From Lachnospiraceae bacterium (lineage in GTDB: Bacteria > Bacillota > Clostridia > Lachnospirales > Lachnospiraceae): DNA of 33,652 bases. A program made the translations under genes and the position numbers. Each line of letters begins with the position of its first letter. The stretch's first letter is position 1. The notes under the pieces are model-generated. The model made no database searches. It saw only the letters and a list, made by a program, of their open reading frames with translations, and was not told the origin of the DNA. The DNA lies in assembly GCA_029006155.1 (NCBI GenBank), contig JAQXGF010000098.1, positions 1 to 33,652 on the forward strand, written 5' to 3'. Below, piece after piece: positions 1 through 8,968 of the stretch.

Positions 1-3000
1 GAATCTTGGAGCATTAAAATTTGAGGTAGGTATTGATGTCGTAGTATCCCTTGGTCTGAAAGTAAGACTGATTTTCAAGACCATACGCAAGAACTGGACG
101 GTCTATACCGGACGCTGGCCATTGTGGTCCACTTCCGTATCCAGCAGCATGAGCTATATGGATGAAGAGGAACTGGCACAGCTCTGGGAAAAATCCAGTG
201 CGAATGCAGATCATAAAACAGTATTCGGATTTGAAACCATTCCGATGAAGACGTGGAACCTGATGGGCGGAAAATGCCAGAAGAACAATCTCCTCTGTGC
301 AAAATCATCCGATAAAGGTGCAAAGATCATTCTGTCGGTGAAGAATCTCATGATAAATGGAGAGGCAATCCCGGAAGGAGATGCCAGAAATGCATTATTT
401 ACCGTGGGCGATTCCTCGAAGGGACAGAATCCGGGATTCATCTATATGGATGAAAAGGTTGCAGAAGAGCAGCTGTGCGAAGAGGCGGAGCTGGATCTGG
501 AGGTTACTTATGAAAATAACAGCTCCTCTGCACTGGTAAAGAAACAGACAAAGACGTTCCATTTGAAAAAGAAATGTGCGCTGGCAACAACGACACAGAA
601 TGTGAAGATTGTATTGAATGATTGGTGTGCAAGAAACTGGGGACTGAGTGCGGCTGACTGGGATAACAAAGTGGCGTATGAGACATCCTTTACCTCTACC
701 CATAATCTCGGAAGAGCTTATGAGCCAACTGCGACGGGAACATTGAATCTGGGAGAAATTGTTGCAAAGGTACAGAGTGAATATCCGGAAATCAGTCAGT
801 ACACCTGCGAATGGATGGAACCATCTCCTTCCCAAAACGGTGTGATACAGTATAGTGTGCCGCAGATCAGCAGTTTCTGCTACATGACACCTGCCAATGG
901 AGTCGTGCGCTATGATGTGCGTCCGCAGACAGATGCGTATGATGTGACCTATTATCTGTATGTCCGCAGATTTGAGGGATATGAGGATTCGATTCGTTAT
1001 CATATCGATCTGAAAGGGGACGATGCAGAGGATACGTATACCTTCCAGGTAGCTCCGAGTGCATACGGGAAAGCACTGACCTTTACAAAAGAAGCAGAGC
1101 ACAGTTATCTTCTGGAAACAAGACGTACACAGTTCGATGGCAGCAAGCAGCCTCTGATGATGTCAGTAAATGAGGAAGCGGCGGCAAAGACCGGATTTAC
1201 CCTGACAGGACGGGAATATCAGCAGGATGTCTATTTTGACATTACCATTGGCAAGCCGATGCTGGGTATTCAGTCCGGTGAAGGTGTGAAGGGATATCAG
1301 TTTACAGATGAGAAGCTGAATGGGGAAGATGGCATCAAACCGGGAAGTAAAGTGGAGCTTCAGGTAGAGCTGGAAGAAGGCTATGGAGGGCTGGAGGTAA
1401 CCTCAGAAAATGCGGATGTGGCATTCCAGATTGATGACAATAAAGTAAGCTTTATCATGCCAAACAGCGATCTGTCCATTGTACTGCGTGCTTATCGACT
1501 GCACAGCATTACGTATCTGTACCAGTATGGCGGCTATGGAACCTATGAAAAAGTCTATTTCGCAGAAAATGAAGTGACAAAGAAGGTGGAAGATCCGAAG
1601 ATTGACGGACTGACGTTCCGGGGCTGGTACACATCTGCAGATGGCAGTGGGGAAGCATATCAGTTCGGCGAAAAACTGCTGACAGATGTGACCTTATATG
1701 CCGCCTGGACCTGTGATGTAACCGTGCATTTTACACCTGCAAAAGGAAAGGCAGCATATCTGACGGGGGCAGAGGATGCGCCGGAAGAACATCTGATTTT
1801 TGAAAATGACACACGGGAATATTTTGTATTTACCTATTCTACACTAAGACCGGGAGAGAAACTGTTGAATATTCAGATCCCGGAATATGACGGATATCAG
1901 TTCATGGGATGGTACACCAATGACGAATTCTCAGGTGAACCGATCAATCTTGAAACATACCGTCTGTCAGGAGGTATGGAGCTCTATGCGCGCTGGGCGA
2001 AGATGGTTACCGTAAACTTTGACCGCAATGATGGAACGGATGCACCGCTCTATGCGGAAACGACGGGATTTGTGGGATATCCAGTCACGATCATTCCGGA
2101 TGCGCCGGAAAGACAGTACTATACCTTTACCGGATGGTACAAAAATAAGGCAGCAACCGCAGCTTTTGATGTGCAAAATGATACAATTACCGGTAATACA
2201 ACCCTTTATGCGGGCTGGAAGGCAACTGCTTATGCGATCACCTACGATCTTGCAGGTGGAACAGAAGCGGCGGAAAATCCGACAGGCTACACCACAGAAG
2301 ATACGATCACACTGACTGCGCCGACCAGAGAAGGCTATACATTCGATGGATGGACGGGAACCGGTCTGGAGGAACCAACGGTAGAGGTTACAATCAAACC
2401 GGGAGCAGGCGGCGATCACAGCTATACTGCAGTATGGTCGCCGATTGAGTATTCGATAGAATATAGGAGGGCTTTCGACAATCCGGATAATCCGGTATCT
2501 TACAATATAGAAAGCGATGAGATTATTCTGGAACAGCCGACCAGAGAAAAGTATGAATTTGCGGGCTGGACAGGAACGGGATTAGAACAACCAACCATGG
2601 AAGTACATATTCCGAAAGGTTCTATGGGAAATCGTGTTTACACGGCAACCTGGATCAGTTCCGATTCAGTATTGAACATTCTGGAAAGAATACAGGTACT
2701 GGCCCAGACTCATCCATATGAATCGGAGCTGGTCGCTTATCTGGCAGGTGGTGGACCGGCTACGGATGATCCATACAAGATAATAGATCCTAAGGTTGCG
2801 CAGGATGCGGAAGATTATTTAAAGAAACTCATAAGAGAGGATGGTACAGCTGGAAATTATCGACCTGGAGAAATTGGTGCTTATAGTGACAGGATTGAAA
2901 TACAGATAAAGAGTACCAAGACAGATCGCAGGTCTGATAAACAGAAGCAGATTTATATATTTGAGGTAGAAGCAGTGTATACGGATGATGCAGGGGAAAG

Positions 3001-5647
3001 GCATCCGGTTACAATTGCAAATTACCAGGCGCAGCTGCAGAAAATGGTAGCAGAAAAGTTTATTGTTCCAGATATACCGAAAGGAAAATTTGGACAGAAA
3101 TTGAACGAAATTACAGAAGGAGTAACCATTGGAAAAGGCATAGCGCTTTATACAAATAAAGATCTTGATTATGAACAGAATGCTTCCGGAACTTATAGCT
3201 GGAAGAATGCGGATCAGATTCCATTTGGCAGGAATAATGGTACAGAAGAAAATGAATATGAAGTGATTTTTACCCCAGATTCTGAATGTGAGGAATATTT
3301 CGCACCAGCTGAAACAAAAACCTCTGTATTGACGCAAATCGGGTTATACGTGACTGCGGCAGCAGACAGCAGAGTTTATCGATATAATGATACATCGACA
3401 ACAGGAAGCGCAAAATTGTTTTATGCAGACGAAAAGGGGGATGCCACAGAAAAAGAGTTCACAGATATAGAAGAATTCTTGTCCGGCGGAACATGGAGCT
3501 TTGAATCAGCGAAAGCAGAACCGGATAAACGGGTAGAATACAGTGGATATACATTAGATAAATCTAAAAATTCAAACGAATTATATGGAGAAGATGCATA
3601 TGTTGTGGTAAATGCTACAGCGACATCGACGGCCGCTATTACACAGGTGCAGCAAAAAGATGTAACGATTTCTAATGTAGGTACCGAGAAAACCTCATAT
3701 TCTTACGGAACGCTCATGGGAGATATTCATTTGGCAGGTTCTGTAAAATACCGGGGAGAAGAAGTACAGGGAACATGGAAATGGAATGAAAAAGTCCTGG
3801 CTGAAAAACCGGATGTAGGAGCTTCTCATACTGCATATTTTATAGCGGATGAAAAATACGAAGATGGATTTGCGGTGTTTACTGCTGAGGTTACGATTCC
3901 TTTGAGTTATCAAAATGTATATGTTCCGGAAATTCCAACAGTATATTATAATGGACAGACGCAGAAACCAGCGTTTCCAAATGCTGACAGCGATGGATAC
4001 ATTGTTCTTGAAAATAATGGTGGACAAGATGCAGGCACTTATGATGTGAAATTGAGATTGAAGGATACCCAAAATGCTGTATGGATGGAAAGACGTGGAA
4101 ATACAGAAAATGGATTGGGGCAAGATGACATTATACGTAAGTTCAATATTCTGAAAGCAGTGCCTCAGGTTACAACAGGAAGTGTGAAAGCTATTTCTTA
4201 CGGACAGAAACTGACATCCGGTGATTCTAAAAAAGAAACAGTAAATAATGTTTCGGATATCCAGACAATGTATTCTGCAAAAGATATGTTAGCGGGCTTT
4301 AAGGTAACATATCCGTCTGTATCAGAAACAGAATCAGGAAATGGAATCTGGAGTTGGGTAACAGAAAAAAATGCGAATGGTGATGAACTTTTGCTTGAGA
4401 AATCTGGATCTGGTGAAAAGAAAGTGGCACAGCCATTGGCAGTTGGAAAACACAGCATAAAAGTAAAATATACACCGGGCAATAATCAGAATAATCTGGA
4501 CAGTTATGAAATATATGTTGAGGTTACGGTACAAAAAACAACGCCATATGTAGTGGGAGAAATGGGTGATACTATTATGTATCAGGGTGGAAATCACACA
4601 ATAGCCAATGCGGAGATCAAAGCCGATTCAGTAAAAGCATATAATCCATACATCGAAAATGAAGTACTGAATGGTAGCTGGGTATGGGGAGACAGTACTT
4701 ATATTCCTATGCAAAGCGGTGAAAATTCCGTTAGATTTATTCCTTCCGATGCCAATACATATACATCTGATGCAAGTAAAAACTGTAAAGTAACAATAAG
4801 AAATACAATCGAAATACATTATTCAATCATTGCGAAAAAGCCTACAATTGGTACAGGCAAACTCGAGGATAGAATAGGAATATTGAAAAACTGGAATCCG
4901 GGTAACAATACGTTTACAATCGAACTTAAAGGAACATATGATTCTGGAGTTTTTAAGTCTGCGACAATAAAATGGAAAAACGAAGAAGGCGCACAAATTG
5001 AAAAGAAGATTTCAGCATTAAATACGGTTACAAACGGAATTAAGGTAGAGCAGCCGGATAAAAAATCTTTTAAATTCAGTTTTACCGATGCAAAATTACC
5101 AAATGATTTGAGTATCACATTAGATGCAACAGGCAATACCAGAGCAAGGTCTAAAATACAAGCCCGGATAATGGAGCCTGAAACAGAACTTTCAACAGAA
5201 ACCATTATGGAAACACAGACTTCATCACAGGATACCGAATCTTCTGAACCGGAAAGTACAACATCTAATCCTGCTGTACCGGAGACAACGATGACAGAGA
5301 GTCCTACCACAGAAACAACGGCGCCAGAGACGCAGACCCCTGAAACAAAGTCATCACAGACACAGGCGCCAGAGACTTCTGCACCGGAAACGACAGTTCC
5401 GCAGACGGAGTCTCCGGAACCGGAAACACCGGCGCCACAGACGGAGCAGCCGGCATCGGAAACACCGGCGCAACAAACGGAGCAGCCGGCATCGGAAACA
5501 GCGGTTCCACAGACGGAAACATCCGCACCGGAAACATCAGCTCCGCAGAAAGAGACATCCGCACCGCTGCAGCCAGTCGAGACACAGACTGCAGATACAC
5601 AGGCGGCAGAGCATGCGGAAGCGGCACAGGATAGTGGTAACCAATGA
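1..5647 (+). CDS. Large secreted/surface protein with InlB-type B-repeats and Ig/MBG-like modules (5' end outside window)
   Basis: The reading frame is open from base 2, so the true start lies upstream; about 1881 residues are visible. The TTG at 122 is an internal codon, because the frame continues 40 codons before it. Roughly 1500-2650 holds about five InlB/Listeria-Bacteroides type repeats, seen as recurring GWYT, GWTGTGLE and LYAxW/YTAxW motifs. Roughly 2660-5160 holds beta-rich modules with MBG-like signatures (YYNGQTQKP, then AGTYDV). From about 5170 the tail is rich in Thr, Pro, Glu and Gln with PET/QTE repeats. The last residues (AAQDSGNQ) show neither an LPXTG sorting signal nor a membrane anchor. 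The stop overlaps the start of a secreted protease gene. An adhesive or cell-surface role is inferred from family knowledge; the ligand is unknown and the N-terminal domain was not recognised. Confidence 0.85.
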   Translation, partial: NLGALKFEVGIDVVVSLGLKVRLIFKTIRKNWTVYTGRWPLWSTSVSSSMSYMDEEELAQLWEKSSANADHKTVFGFETIPMKTWNLMGGKCQKNNLLCAKSSDKGAKIILSVKNLMINGEAIPEGDARNALFTVGDSSKGQNPGFIYMDEKVAEEQLCEEAELDLEVTYENNSSSALVKKQTKTFHLKKKCALATTTQNVKIVLNDWCARNWGLSAADWDNKVAYETSFTSTHNLGRAYEPTATGTLNLGEIVAKVQSEYPEISQYTCEWMEPSPSQNGVIQYSVPQISSFCYMTPANGVVRYDVRPQTDAYDVTYYLYVRRFEGYEDSIRYHIDLKGDDAEDTYTFQVAPSAYGKALTFTKEAEHSYLLETRRTQFDGSKQPLMMSVNEEAAAKTGFTLTGREYQQDVYFDITIGKPMLGIQSGEGVKGYQFTDEKLNGEDGIKPGSKVELQVELEEGYGGLEVTSENADVAFQIDDNKVSFIMPNSDLSIVLRAYRLHSITYLYQYGGYGTYEKVYFAENEVTKKVEDPKIDGLTFRGWYTSADGSGEAYQFGEKLLTDVTLYAAWTCDVTVHFTPAKGKAAYLTGAEDAPEEHLIFENDTREYFVFTYSTLRPGEKLLNIQIPEYDGYQFMGWYTNDEFSGEPINLETYRLSGGMELYARWAKMVTVNFDRNDGTDAPLYAETTGFVGYPVTIIPDAPERQYYTFTGWYKNKAATAAFDVQNDTITGNTTLYAGWKATAYAITYDLAGGTEAAENPTGYTTEDTITLTAPTREGYTFDGWTGTGLEEPTVEVTIKPGAGGDHSYTAVWSPIEYSIEYRRAFDNPDNPVSYNIESDEIILEQPTREKYEFAGWTGTGLEQPTMEVHIPKGSMGNRVYTATWISSDSVLNILERIQVLAQTHPYESELVAYLAGGGPATDDPYKIIDPKVAQDAEDYLKKLIREDGTAGNYRPGEIGAYSDRIEIQIKSTKTDRRSDKQKQIYIFEVEAVYTDDAGERHPVTIANYQAQLQKMVAEKFIVPDIPKGKFGQKLNEITEGVTIGKGIALYTNKDLDYEQNASGTYSWKNADQIPFGRNNGTEENEYEVIFTPDSECEEYFAPAETKTSVLTQIGLYVTAAADSRVYRYNDTSTTGSAKLFYADEKGDATEKEFTDIEEFLSGGTWSFESAKAEPDKRVEYSGYTLDKSKNSNELYGEDAYVVVNATATSTAAITQVQQKDVTISNVGTEKTSYSYGTLMGDIHLAGSVKYRGEEVQGTWKWNEKVLAEKPDVGASHTAYFIADEKYEDGFAVFTAEVTIPLSYQNVYVPEIPTVYYNGQTQKPAFPNADSDGYIVLENNGGQDAGTYDVKLRLKDTQNAVWMERRGNTENGLGQDDIIRKFNILKAVPQVTTGSVKAISYGQKLTSGDSKKETVNNVSDIQTMYSAKDMLAGFKVTYPSVSETESGNGIWSWVTEKNANGDELLLEKSGSGEKKVAQPLAVGKHSIKVKYTPGNNQNNLDSYEIYVEVTVQKTTPYVVGEMGDTIMYQGGNHTIANAEIKADSVKAYNPYIENEVLNGSWVWGDSTYIPMQSGENSVRFIPSDANTYTSDASKNCKVTIRNTIEIHYSIIAKKPTIGTGKLEDRIGILKNWNPGNNTFTIELKGTYDSGVFKSATIKWKNEEGAQIEKKISALNTVTNGIKVEQPDKKSFKFSFTDAKLPNDLSITLDATGNTRARSKIQARIMEPETELSTETIMETQTSSQDTESSEPESTTSNPAVPETTMTESPTTETTAPETQTPETKSSQTQAPETSAPETTVPQTESPEPETPAPQTEQPASETPAQQTEQPASETAVPQTETSAPETSAPQKETSAPLQPVETQTADTQAAEHAEAAQDSGNQ
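5421..5504 (+). repeat. 36-base tandem repeat coding the Thr/Pro/Glu tail
   Basis: Copies starting cggaaacaccggcg occur at 5421 and 5457, and a diverged copy (cggaaacagcgg) at 5493, giving an exact 36-base period. Each encodes a 12-residue unit of the ETPAPQTEQPAS type. The repeat lies in the low-complexity tail of the large surface protein and is a likely site of copy-number change between strains. Confidence 0.8.
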
Positions 5648-6417
5648 GAAGAACCTGCTTTTATGCAAAGGCTCTGACTGTCATCCTTCTGCCGCTGCCC
5701 CTTACAGCGGGGGCAGCGGCCTCTGATCCGGTGACCGTCTGCATTCTGGATTCCGGCTGCAATCTGCCGGATATACAGGGAAGAAATTATCTGGATGGTA
5801 CACAGGATCTGACCGATCCGGAAGGCCATGGGACGTATGTATATGAGCTCCTGAAAGAAACGGCACCGGAGGCAAGGCTTTATATGCTAAAATGCTTTGA
5901 CAGCAGCACTGCCATTATTCAGGCTGTTTATGATGCAGTGGATGTATATGATGCCGACATCATCAATATGAGCTGGACCCTGAATCAGGACAGCGAGGAG
6001 CTGCATGAGGCGATTTGCTATGCAGCGAAACAAAATGTCCTGCTCGTGGCGGCAGCCGGAAACCTGTCGCTGTCCACACCACTGGGAAGTCAGGTTTACC
6101 CTGCTTCGTGGGAAGAAGTCATTGGCGTGTCAGGCGCGGATTTAAATGAGCAGGGGGAGCCGGTCAGCTCCCTCTGGTATCTGCAAAGTGATGCGGTATT
6201 TGTGTCTGCCAACGGAAATTATCAGGGCGAAAAAGGCTCATCGTTTGCGGCGCCGAGAATCAGCGGTATACTGGCCGGGTATCTGGATAGAACGTCAGAG
6301 GAGAAGCATACACAGAGCTATGCAGAGGAATATTTAAAAAGTATCGCAGTAGATGCGGGAGAACCGGGCTATGATACGGTTTTTGGATGGGGATATGTGA
6401 AAAATACAGCCGGTTAA
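5644..6417 (+). CDS. Small secreted subtilisin-like serine protease (S8 family)
   Basis: 257 residues. The ATG overlaps the stop of the upstream surface protein gene as ATGA, so translation is probably coupled. Residues 1-26 form a signal peptide (MRRT..., hydrophobic core, AGAAAS). The subtilase catalytic set is visible: Asp36 in ILDSG, His62 in GHGTYV, oxyanion Asn140 in AAAGN, and Ser200 in GSSFAAP. The domain begins about ten residues after the predicted signal cleavage, so there is no room for the usual I9-type inhibitory propeptide. At about 230 mature residues it is shorter than most subtilases. An extracellular endopeptidase role is well supported; that its substrate is the neighbouring large protein is inference from the gene coupling. 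Confidence 0.88.
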   Translation: MRRTCFYAKALTVILLPLPLTAGAAASDPVTVCILDSGCNLPDIQGRNYLDGTQDLTDPEGHGTYVYELLKETAPEARLYMLKCFDSSTAIIQAVYDAVDVYDADIINMSWTLNQDSEELHEAICYAAKQNVLLVAAAGNLSLSTPLGSQVYPASWEEVIGVSGADLNEQGEPVSSLWYLQSDAVFVSANGNYQGEKGSSFAAPRISGILAGYLDRTSEEKHTQSYAEEYLKSIAVDAGEPGYDTVFGWGYVKNTAG

Positions 6418-6423
6418 TGAAAG

Positions 6424-6445
6424 CGCCAGTGTTCTGGCGTTTTTA
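6424..6445 (+). terminator. Intrinsic terminator after the protease gene
   Basis: Stem CGCCAG (6424-6429) / CTGGCG (6434-6439), loop TGTT, followed by TTTTT. It closes the surface protein/protease unit. Confidence 0.85.
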
Positions 6446-6469
6446 TTCCGGCCTTTTTCACTTCTGATC

Positions 6470-6498
6470 TGGACTATTGGACAGGAATGCGCTAAAAT
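6470..6498 (+). promoter_or_regulatory. Candidate promoter of the mrp operon
   Basis: TGGACT (6470-6475), 17 bases, TAAAAT (6493-6498). It lies between the upstream terminator and the first mrp gene. It would start transcription near 6505, which fits the ATG at 6533 but not the in-frame ATG at 6497. The -35 match is moderate. Confidence 0.45.
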
Positions 6499-6532
6499 GA
6501 TACAAAATGCCGGAAATGGAGGAGCTTTTTTT

Positions 6533-7027
6533 ATGTTTTTATTGTACTTTGCACTGTGGATCATTTTCAACGGTGCGATTACGCCGGAAATCTGCCTGTT
6601 CGGGCTCGGAGTGGCGGCTGTCATGTTTGCATTTACCTGCAAATTCATGGACTACAGCGTCGCCCGGGAGATGCAGGTGCTCCGGCGGTTTTTTCCGTTG
6701 GTCCACTATATCTTTGTACTCGTAAAGGAGATTATCAAGGCGAACTTTGCGGTCATCCATATGATCCTGTCAGAAAAGGAGGAGCCGGAGCCTGCACTTG
6801 TGCATTTTACGGCGGATATGCAGACACCGACCGGGCGGGCGCTTCTGGCCAATGCGATTACGCTGACGCCGGGGACGATTACCGTGACGCTTCAGGATGC
6901 GGACTATGTCGTGCACTGCCTCGATGAGAGTCTGGCAGAGGGGATGGATCATTCCATTTTTGTAGAGCTGCTGGAGGATCTGGAGCGGCCGACACGAAAA
7001 GAAGGAGGAAAAAAGCATGAACAGTGA
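6533..7027 (+). CDS. mrpE: Mrp/Mnh-type cation:proton antiporter subunit E
   Basis: 164 residues. Start chosen at 6533 because GGAGGAG (6518-6524) is well spaced before it; the in-frame ATG at 6497 falls in the candidate -10 box. The protein has the MnhE (PF01899) pattern: two N-terminal membrane helices (FLLYFALWIIFNGAITPE), then LVHYIFVLVKEIIKANFAV, and a soluble C-terminus with ALLANAITLTPGT. MrpE is a small integral subunit of the multisubunit Mrp complex, equivalent to MbhA. First gene of the operon; it overlaps mrpF by 11 bases. Confidence 0.92.
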   Translation: MFLLYFALWIIFNGAITPEICLFGLGVAAVMFAFTCKFMDYSVAREMQVLRRFFPLVHYIFVLVKEIIKANFAVIHMILSEKEEPEPALVHFTADMQTPTGRALLANAITLTPGTITVTLQDADYVVHCLDESLAEGMDHSIFVELLEDLERPTRKEGGKKHEQ

Positions 7028-7349
7028 CGTGGCGGGCCTGGCGCAGGCATATCATATGTTGTTTGTAGTGGCTTTGATTTTTCTGGCCGTGATGGTCGTG
7101 CTCTGCCTGATCCGGGCGATTATCGGCCCGAAGATCGCGGATCGGATCGTGTCGGTCAATATGATGGGGACGATGATTATGGTCATCATCGCGATTCTCG
7201 CGGTCATGCTAAAGGAAGGGTATCTCGTGGATATCTGCATCATCTATGCGATGATCAGCTTCCTCGCCGTGATCGCGCTGACGAAGGTATACATGGGCGT
7301 TTATCAGGAAAAAAAGCAGAGGGAGGAGAGAGAACATGGCGATCATTGA
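7017..7349 (+). CDS. mrpF: Mrp/Mnh-type antiporter subunit F
   Basis: 110 residues, three predicted helices, with the MrpF/MnhF signature (IRAIIGPKIADRIVSVNMMG, then DICIIYAMISFLAVIAL). MrpF is a small membrane subunit required for complex assembly or activity, equivalent to MbhB. The start overlaps the end of mrpE by 11 bases, and an AGGAGG-type site lies just upstream within mrpE. The C-terminus is short and charged (QEKKQREEREHGDH). Confidence 0.93.
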   Translation: MNSDVAGLAQAYHMLFVVALIFLAVMVVLCLIRAIIGPKIADRIVSVNMMGTMIMVIIAILAVMLKEGYLVDICIIYAMISFLAVIALTKVYMGVYQEKKQREEREHGDH

Positions 7350-7728
7350 ATGGATTCGGTTTCTGGCAGGCGCCATCTGTCTGCTTTGTGGCCTTGGCAT
7401 TTTTCTCGTAGAAATGATCGGGGTATTCCGGTTTAAATATGTACTGAACCGTATGCATGCGGCGGCGATGGGCGATACGCTTGGCATTGGCTTTGCACTG
7501 GCCGGGCTGATGCTCATGAGCGGATTTACGTTTACCTCGGCAAAACTGCTGCTTGTGATCGTTTTTCTGTGGTTTGCATCTCCGGTATCTTCGCATCTGA
7601 TCGCGCGCCTGGAGGTGACGACGAATGAGGACGAGGAGCCACATTTTCGGAAACTGGAGCTTGGCGAGCTGGAGCAGGAGCTCTCCGGTAAAAGAGCGCC
7701 GGAAGCAGTGGAACAGAAGGAGGCGTGA
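7336..7728 (+). CDS. mrpG: Mrp/Mnh-type antiporter subunit G
   Basis: 130 residues. Three membrane helices and the MnhG pattern (GIFLVEMIGVFRFKYVLNRMHAAAMGDTLG), followed by a charged cytoplasmic tail with many Glu residues. Equivalent to MbhC. It overlaps mrpF by 14 bases, as expected for a polycistronic, translationally coupled cluster. The tail after the third helix (from about residue 92) is longer than in minimal MrpG proteins. Confidence 0.93.
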   Translation: MAIIEWIRFLAGAICLLCGLGIFLVEMIGVFRFKYVLNRMHAAAMGDTLGIGFALAGLMLMSGFTFTSAKLLLVIVFLWFASPVSSHLIARLEVTTNEDEEPHFRKLELGELEQELSGKRAPEAVEQKEA

Positions 7729-7730
7729 GT

Positions 7731-8015
7731 ATGGAAGTGTTTCGACTGATTCTGCTTGGGTTTCTCGTGGTCTGCGCCATCTCGGTCAGTCTTTCGAAGA
7801 ACCTGCTGAATTCGATTCTGATTTATATGTCCTACAGCCTTGTGGCATCGGTGATCTGGATCCTTCTGGAATCCCCAGATCTGGCGATCACAGAGGCGGC
7901 GGTAGGAGCCGGTATTACGAGTGTGCTTTTTTTCGTCACGTTGAAGAAAATTCACGCGATGATGAAGGACGAAGAGGGAGAGGAGGAGCCGTCCGATGAG
8001 CCGAAAAATTCCTGA
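7731..8015 (+). CDS. MbhD-like subunit (DUF4040; equals part of the MrpA C-terminus)
   Basis: 94 residues and three helices. The motif LLNSILIYMSYSLVASVIWILL followed by APDLAITEA-type sequence (here SPDLAITEAAVGAGITS) is the MbhD domain. In typical Bacillus Mrp systems this is fused to MrpA; here it is a separate gene, as in archaeal Mbh clusters. ATG 7731 is preferred over GTG 7725, because AAGGAGG (7716-7722) sits eight bases before it and the GTG overlaps the mrpG stop. It overlaps the next gene by 20 bases. Confidence 0.88.
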   Translation: MEVFRLILLGFLVVCAISVSLSKNLLNSILIYMSYSLVASVIWILLESPDLAITEAAVGAGITSVLFFVTLKKIHAMMKDEEGEEEPSDEPKNS

Positions 8016-8967
8016 ACAGCAATACGAAAAGACGATCTCCTACCGGTTCAGGCAATGGCTGGACGGGACGAAGGATCCGTTCCTCGGGACGGTGGAGATG
8101 AAGCCGCAGAAGGAATTCCACGAGGATGACACTGCGGTGGAAAAGCGAAAAGAAGAAAAAAAAGAAATTTTTGCACGGGTATTCGACACGGAGCACAATG
8201 CAGAGCTGCGCATCTTCCGGAAGTTGTACCGGCTGTTCAGCGTCCTGTTCTGCATCGGTCTGGTATTTGTGCTTCTGACCGGAGTCTCCCACCTGCCGCC
8301 GTTTGGCAATGCGGACAATCCGGTGAACAATGAGGTTCCACAGCGCTATATCGAAAATGGCCTGCAGGAGACCGGGGCGGTCAACATCGTGACAGGCATG
8401 ATTCTGGATTACCGTGCGTTTGATACGTTAGGCGAATCTCACGTGCTCTTTGTCGCGACGTGTACGGTGCTCATTTTGCTGCGCATCGACAAAAAGAAGG
8501 GCAGGAACAGCATCGAGGAGCGGGAGGCCAACGACCGGATCTATGAGCCGAAGAACGATATCATTCTTCAGACGGTCGCAAAGCTGCTTGTCCCGCCGAT
8601 CATGATCTTCGGTATTTACGTAATTCTCTGCGGCCATCTGGGGCCGGGCGGAGGATTTTCCGGCGGCGCGGTCATCGGGGCCGGCCTGATCCTGTACCTG
8701 AATGCGTTCGGCTTTGCGAAGACGGAGCAGTTCTTCACGGCAAAGACGTATAAATGGATGAGCTTTGGCGCACTGGCCTGCTATGCACTGGCGAAAAGCT
8801 ATTCCTTCTACACCGGTGCGAACGACATCCACAGCATCATTCCGCTGGGGACGCCGGGGGCGATCTTATCGAGCGGGCTGATCCTGCTTCTGAACATCTG
8901 TGTCGGCATCGTGGTAGCCGGTACGATGTATACGTTTTATGTCATGTTCCGAAAGGGAGGCTACTGA
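7996..8967 (+). CDS. mrpB: Fused MbhE-MnhB subunit of the Mrp complex
   Basis: 323 residues. About 1-70 is a charged cytoplasmic segment rich in Lys and Glu. About 75-165 contains two helices around a loop with PPFGNADNPVNNEVPQRYIE and TGAVNIVTGMILDYRAFDTLGE, the MbhE domain normally found at the end of MrpA. About 190-323 is the MnhB domain (MIFGIYVILCGHLGPGGGFSGG, then GTPGAILSSGLI). Two usually separate subunits are therefore joined in one chain. The start lies inside the preceding gene and the gene ends one base before mrpC. It is a membrane component of the antiporter; its ion preference (Na+ or K+) cannot be read from sequence. Confidence 0.88.
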   Translation: MSRKIPEQQYEKTISYRFRQWLDGTKDPFLGTVEMKPQKEFHEDDTAVEKRKEEKKEIFARVFDTEHNAELRIFRKLYRLFSVLFCIGLVFVLLTGVSHLPPFGNADNPVNNEVPQRYIENGLQETGAVNIVTGMILDYRAFDTLGESHVLFVATCTVLILLRIDKKKGRNSIEEREANDRIYEPKNDIILQTVAKLLVPPIMIFGIYVILCGHLGPGGGFSGGAVIGAGLILYLNAFGFAKTEQFFTAKTYKWMSFGALACYALAKSYSFYTGANDIHSIIPLGTPGAILSSGLILLLNICVGIVVAGTMYTFYVMFRKGGY

Positions 8968-8968
8968 T

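Noticed and set aside
122..124. TTG as start of the large surface protein
   Set aside because: The same frame is open back to base 2 with plausible coding sequence, so the gene begins outside the window.
395..1102. 235-residue minus-strand frame under the large surface protein
   Set aside because: Antisense to a clear coding region; composition and lack of family features indicate a shadow.
5421..5504. Possible CRISPR array in the 36-base repeats
   Set aside because: The repeats are contiguous without unique spacers and encode an in-frame Pro/Thr/Glu tail.
4819..5829. 336-residue minus-strand frame rich in Ser, Val, Gly and Cys
   Set aside because: It mirrors the repetitive Thr/Pro/Glu tail of the large surface protein; periodic codons keep the opposite strand open. 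No separate evidence for a gene.
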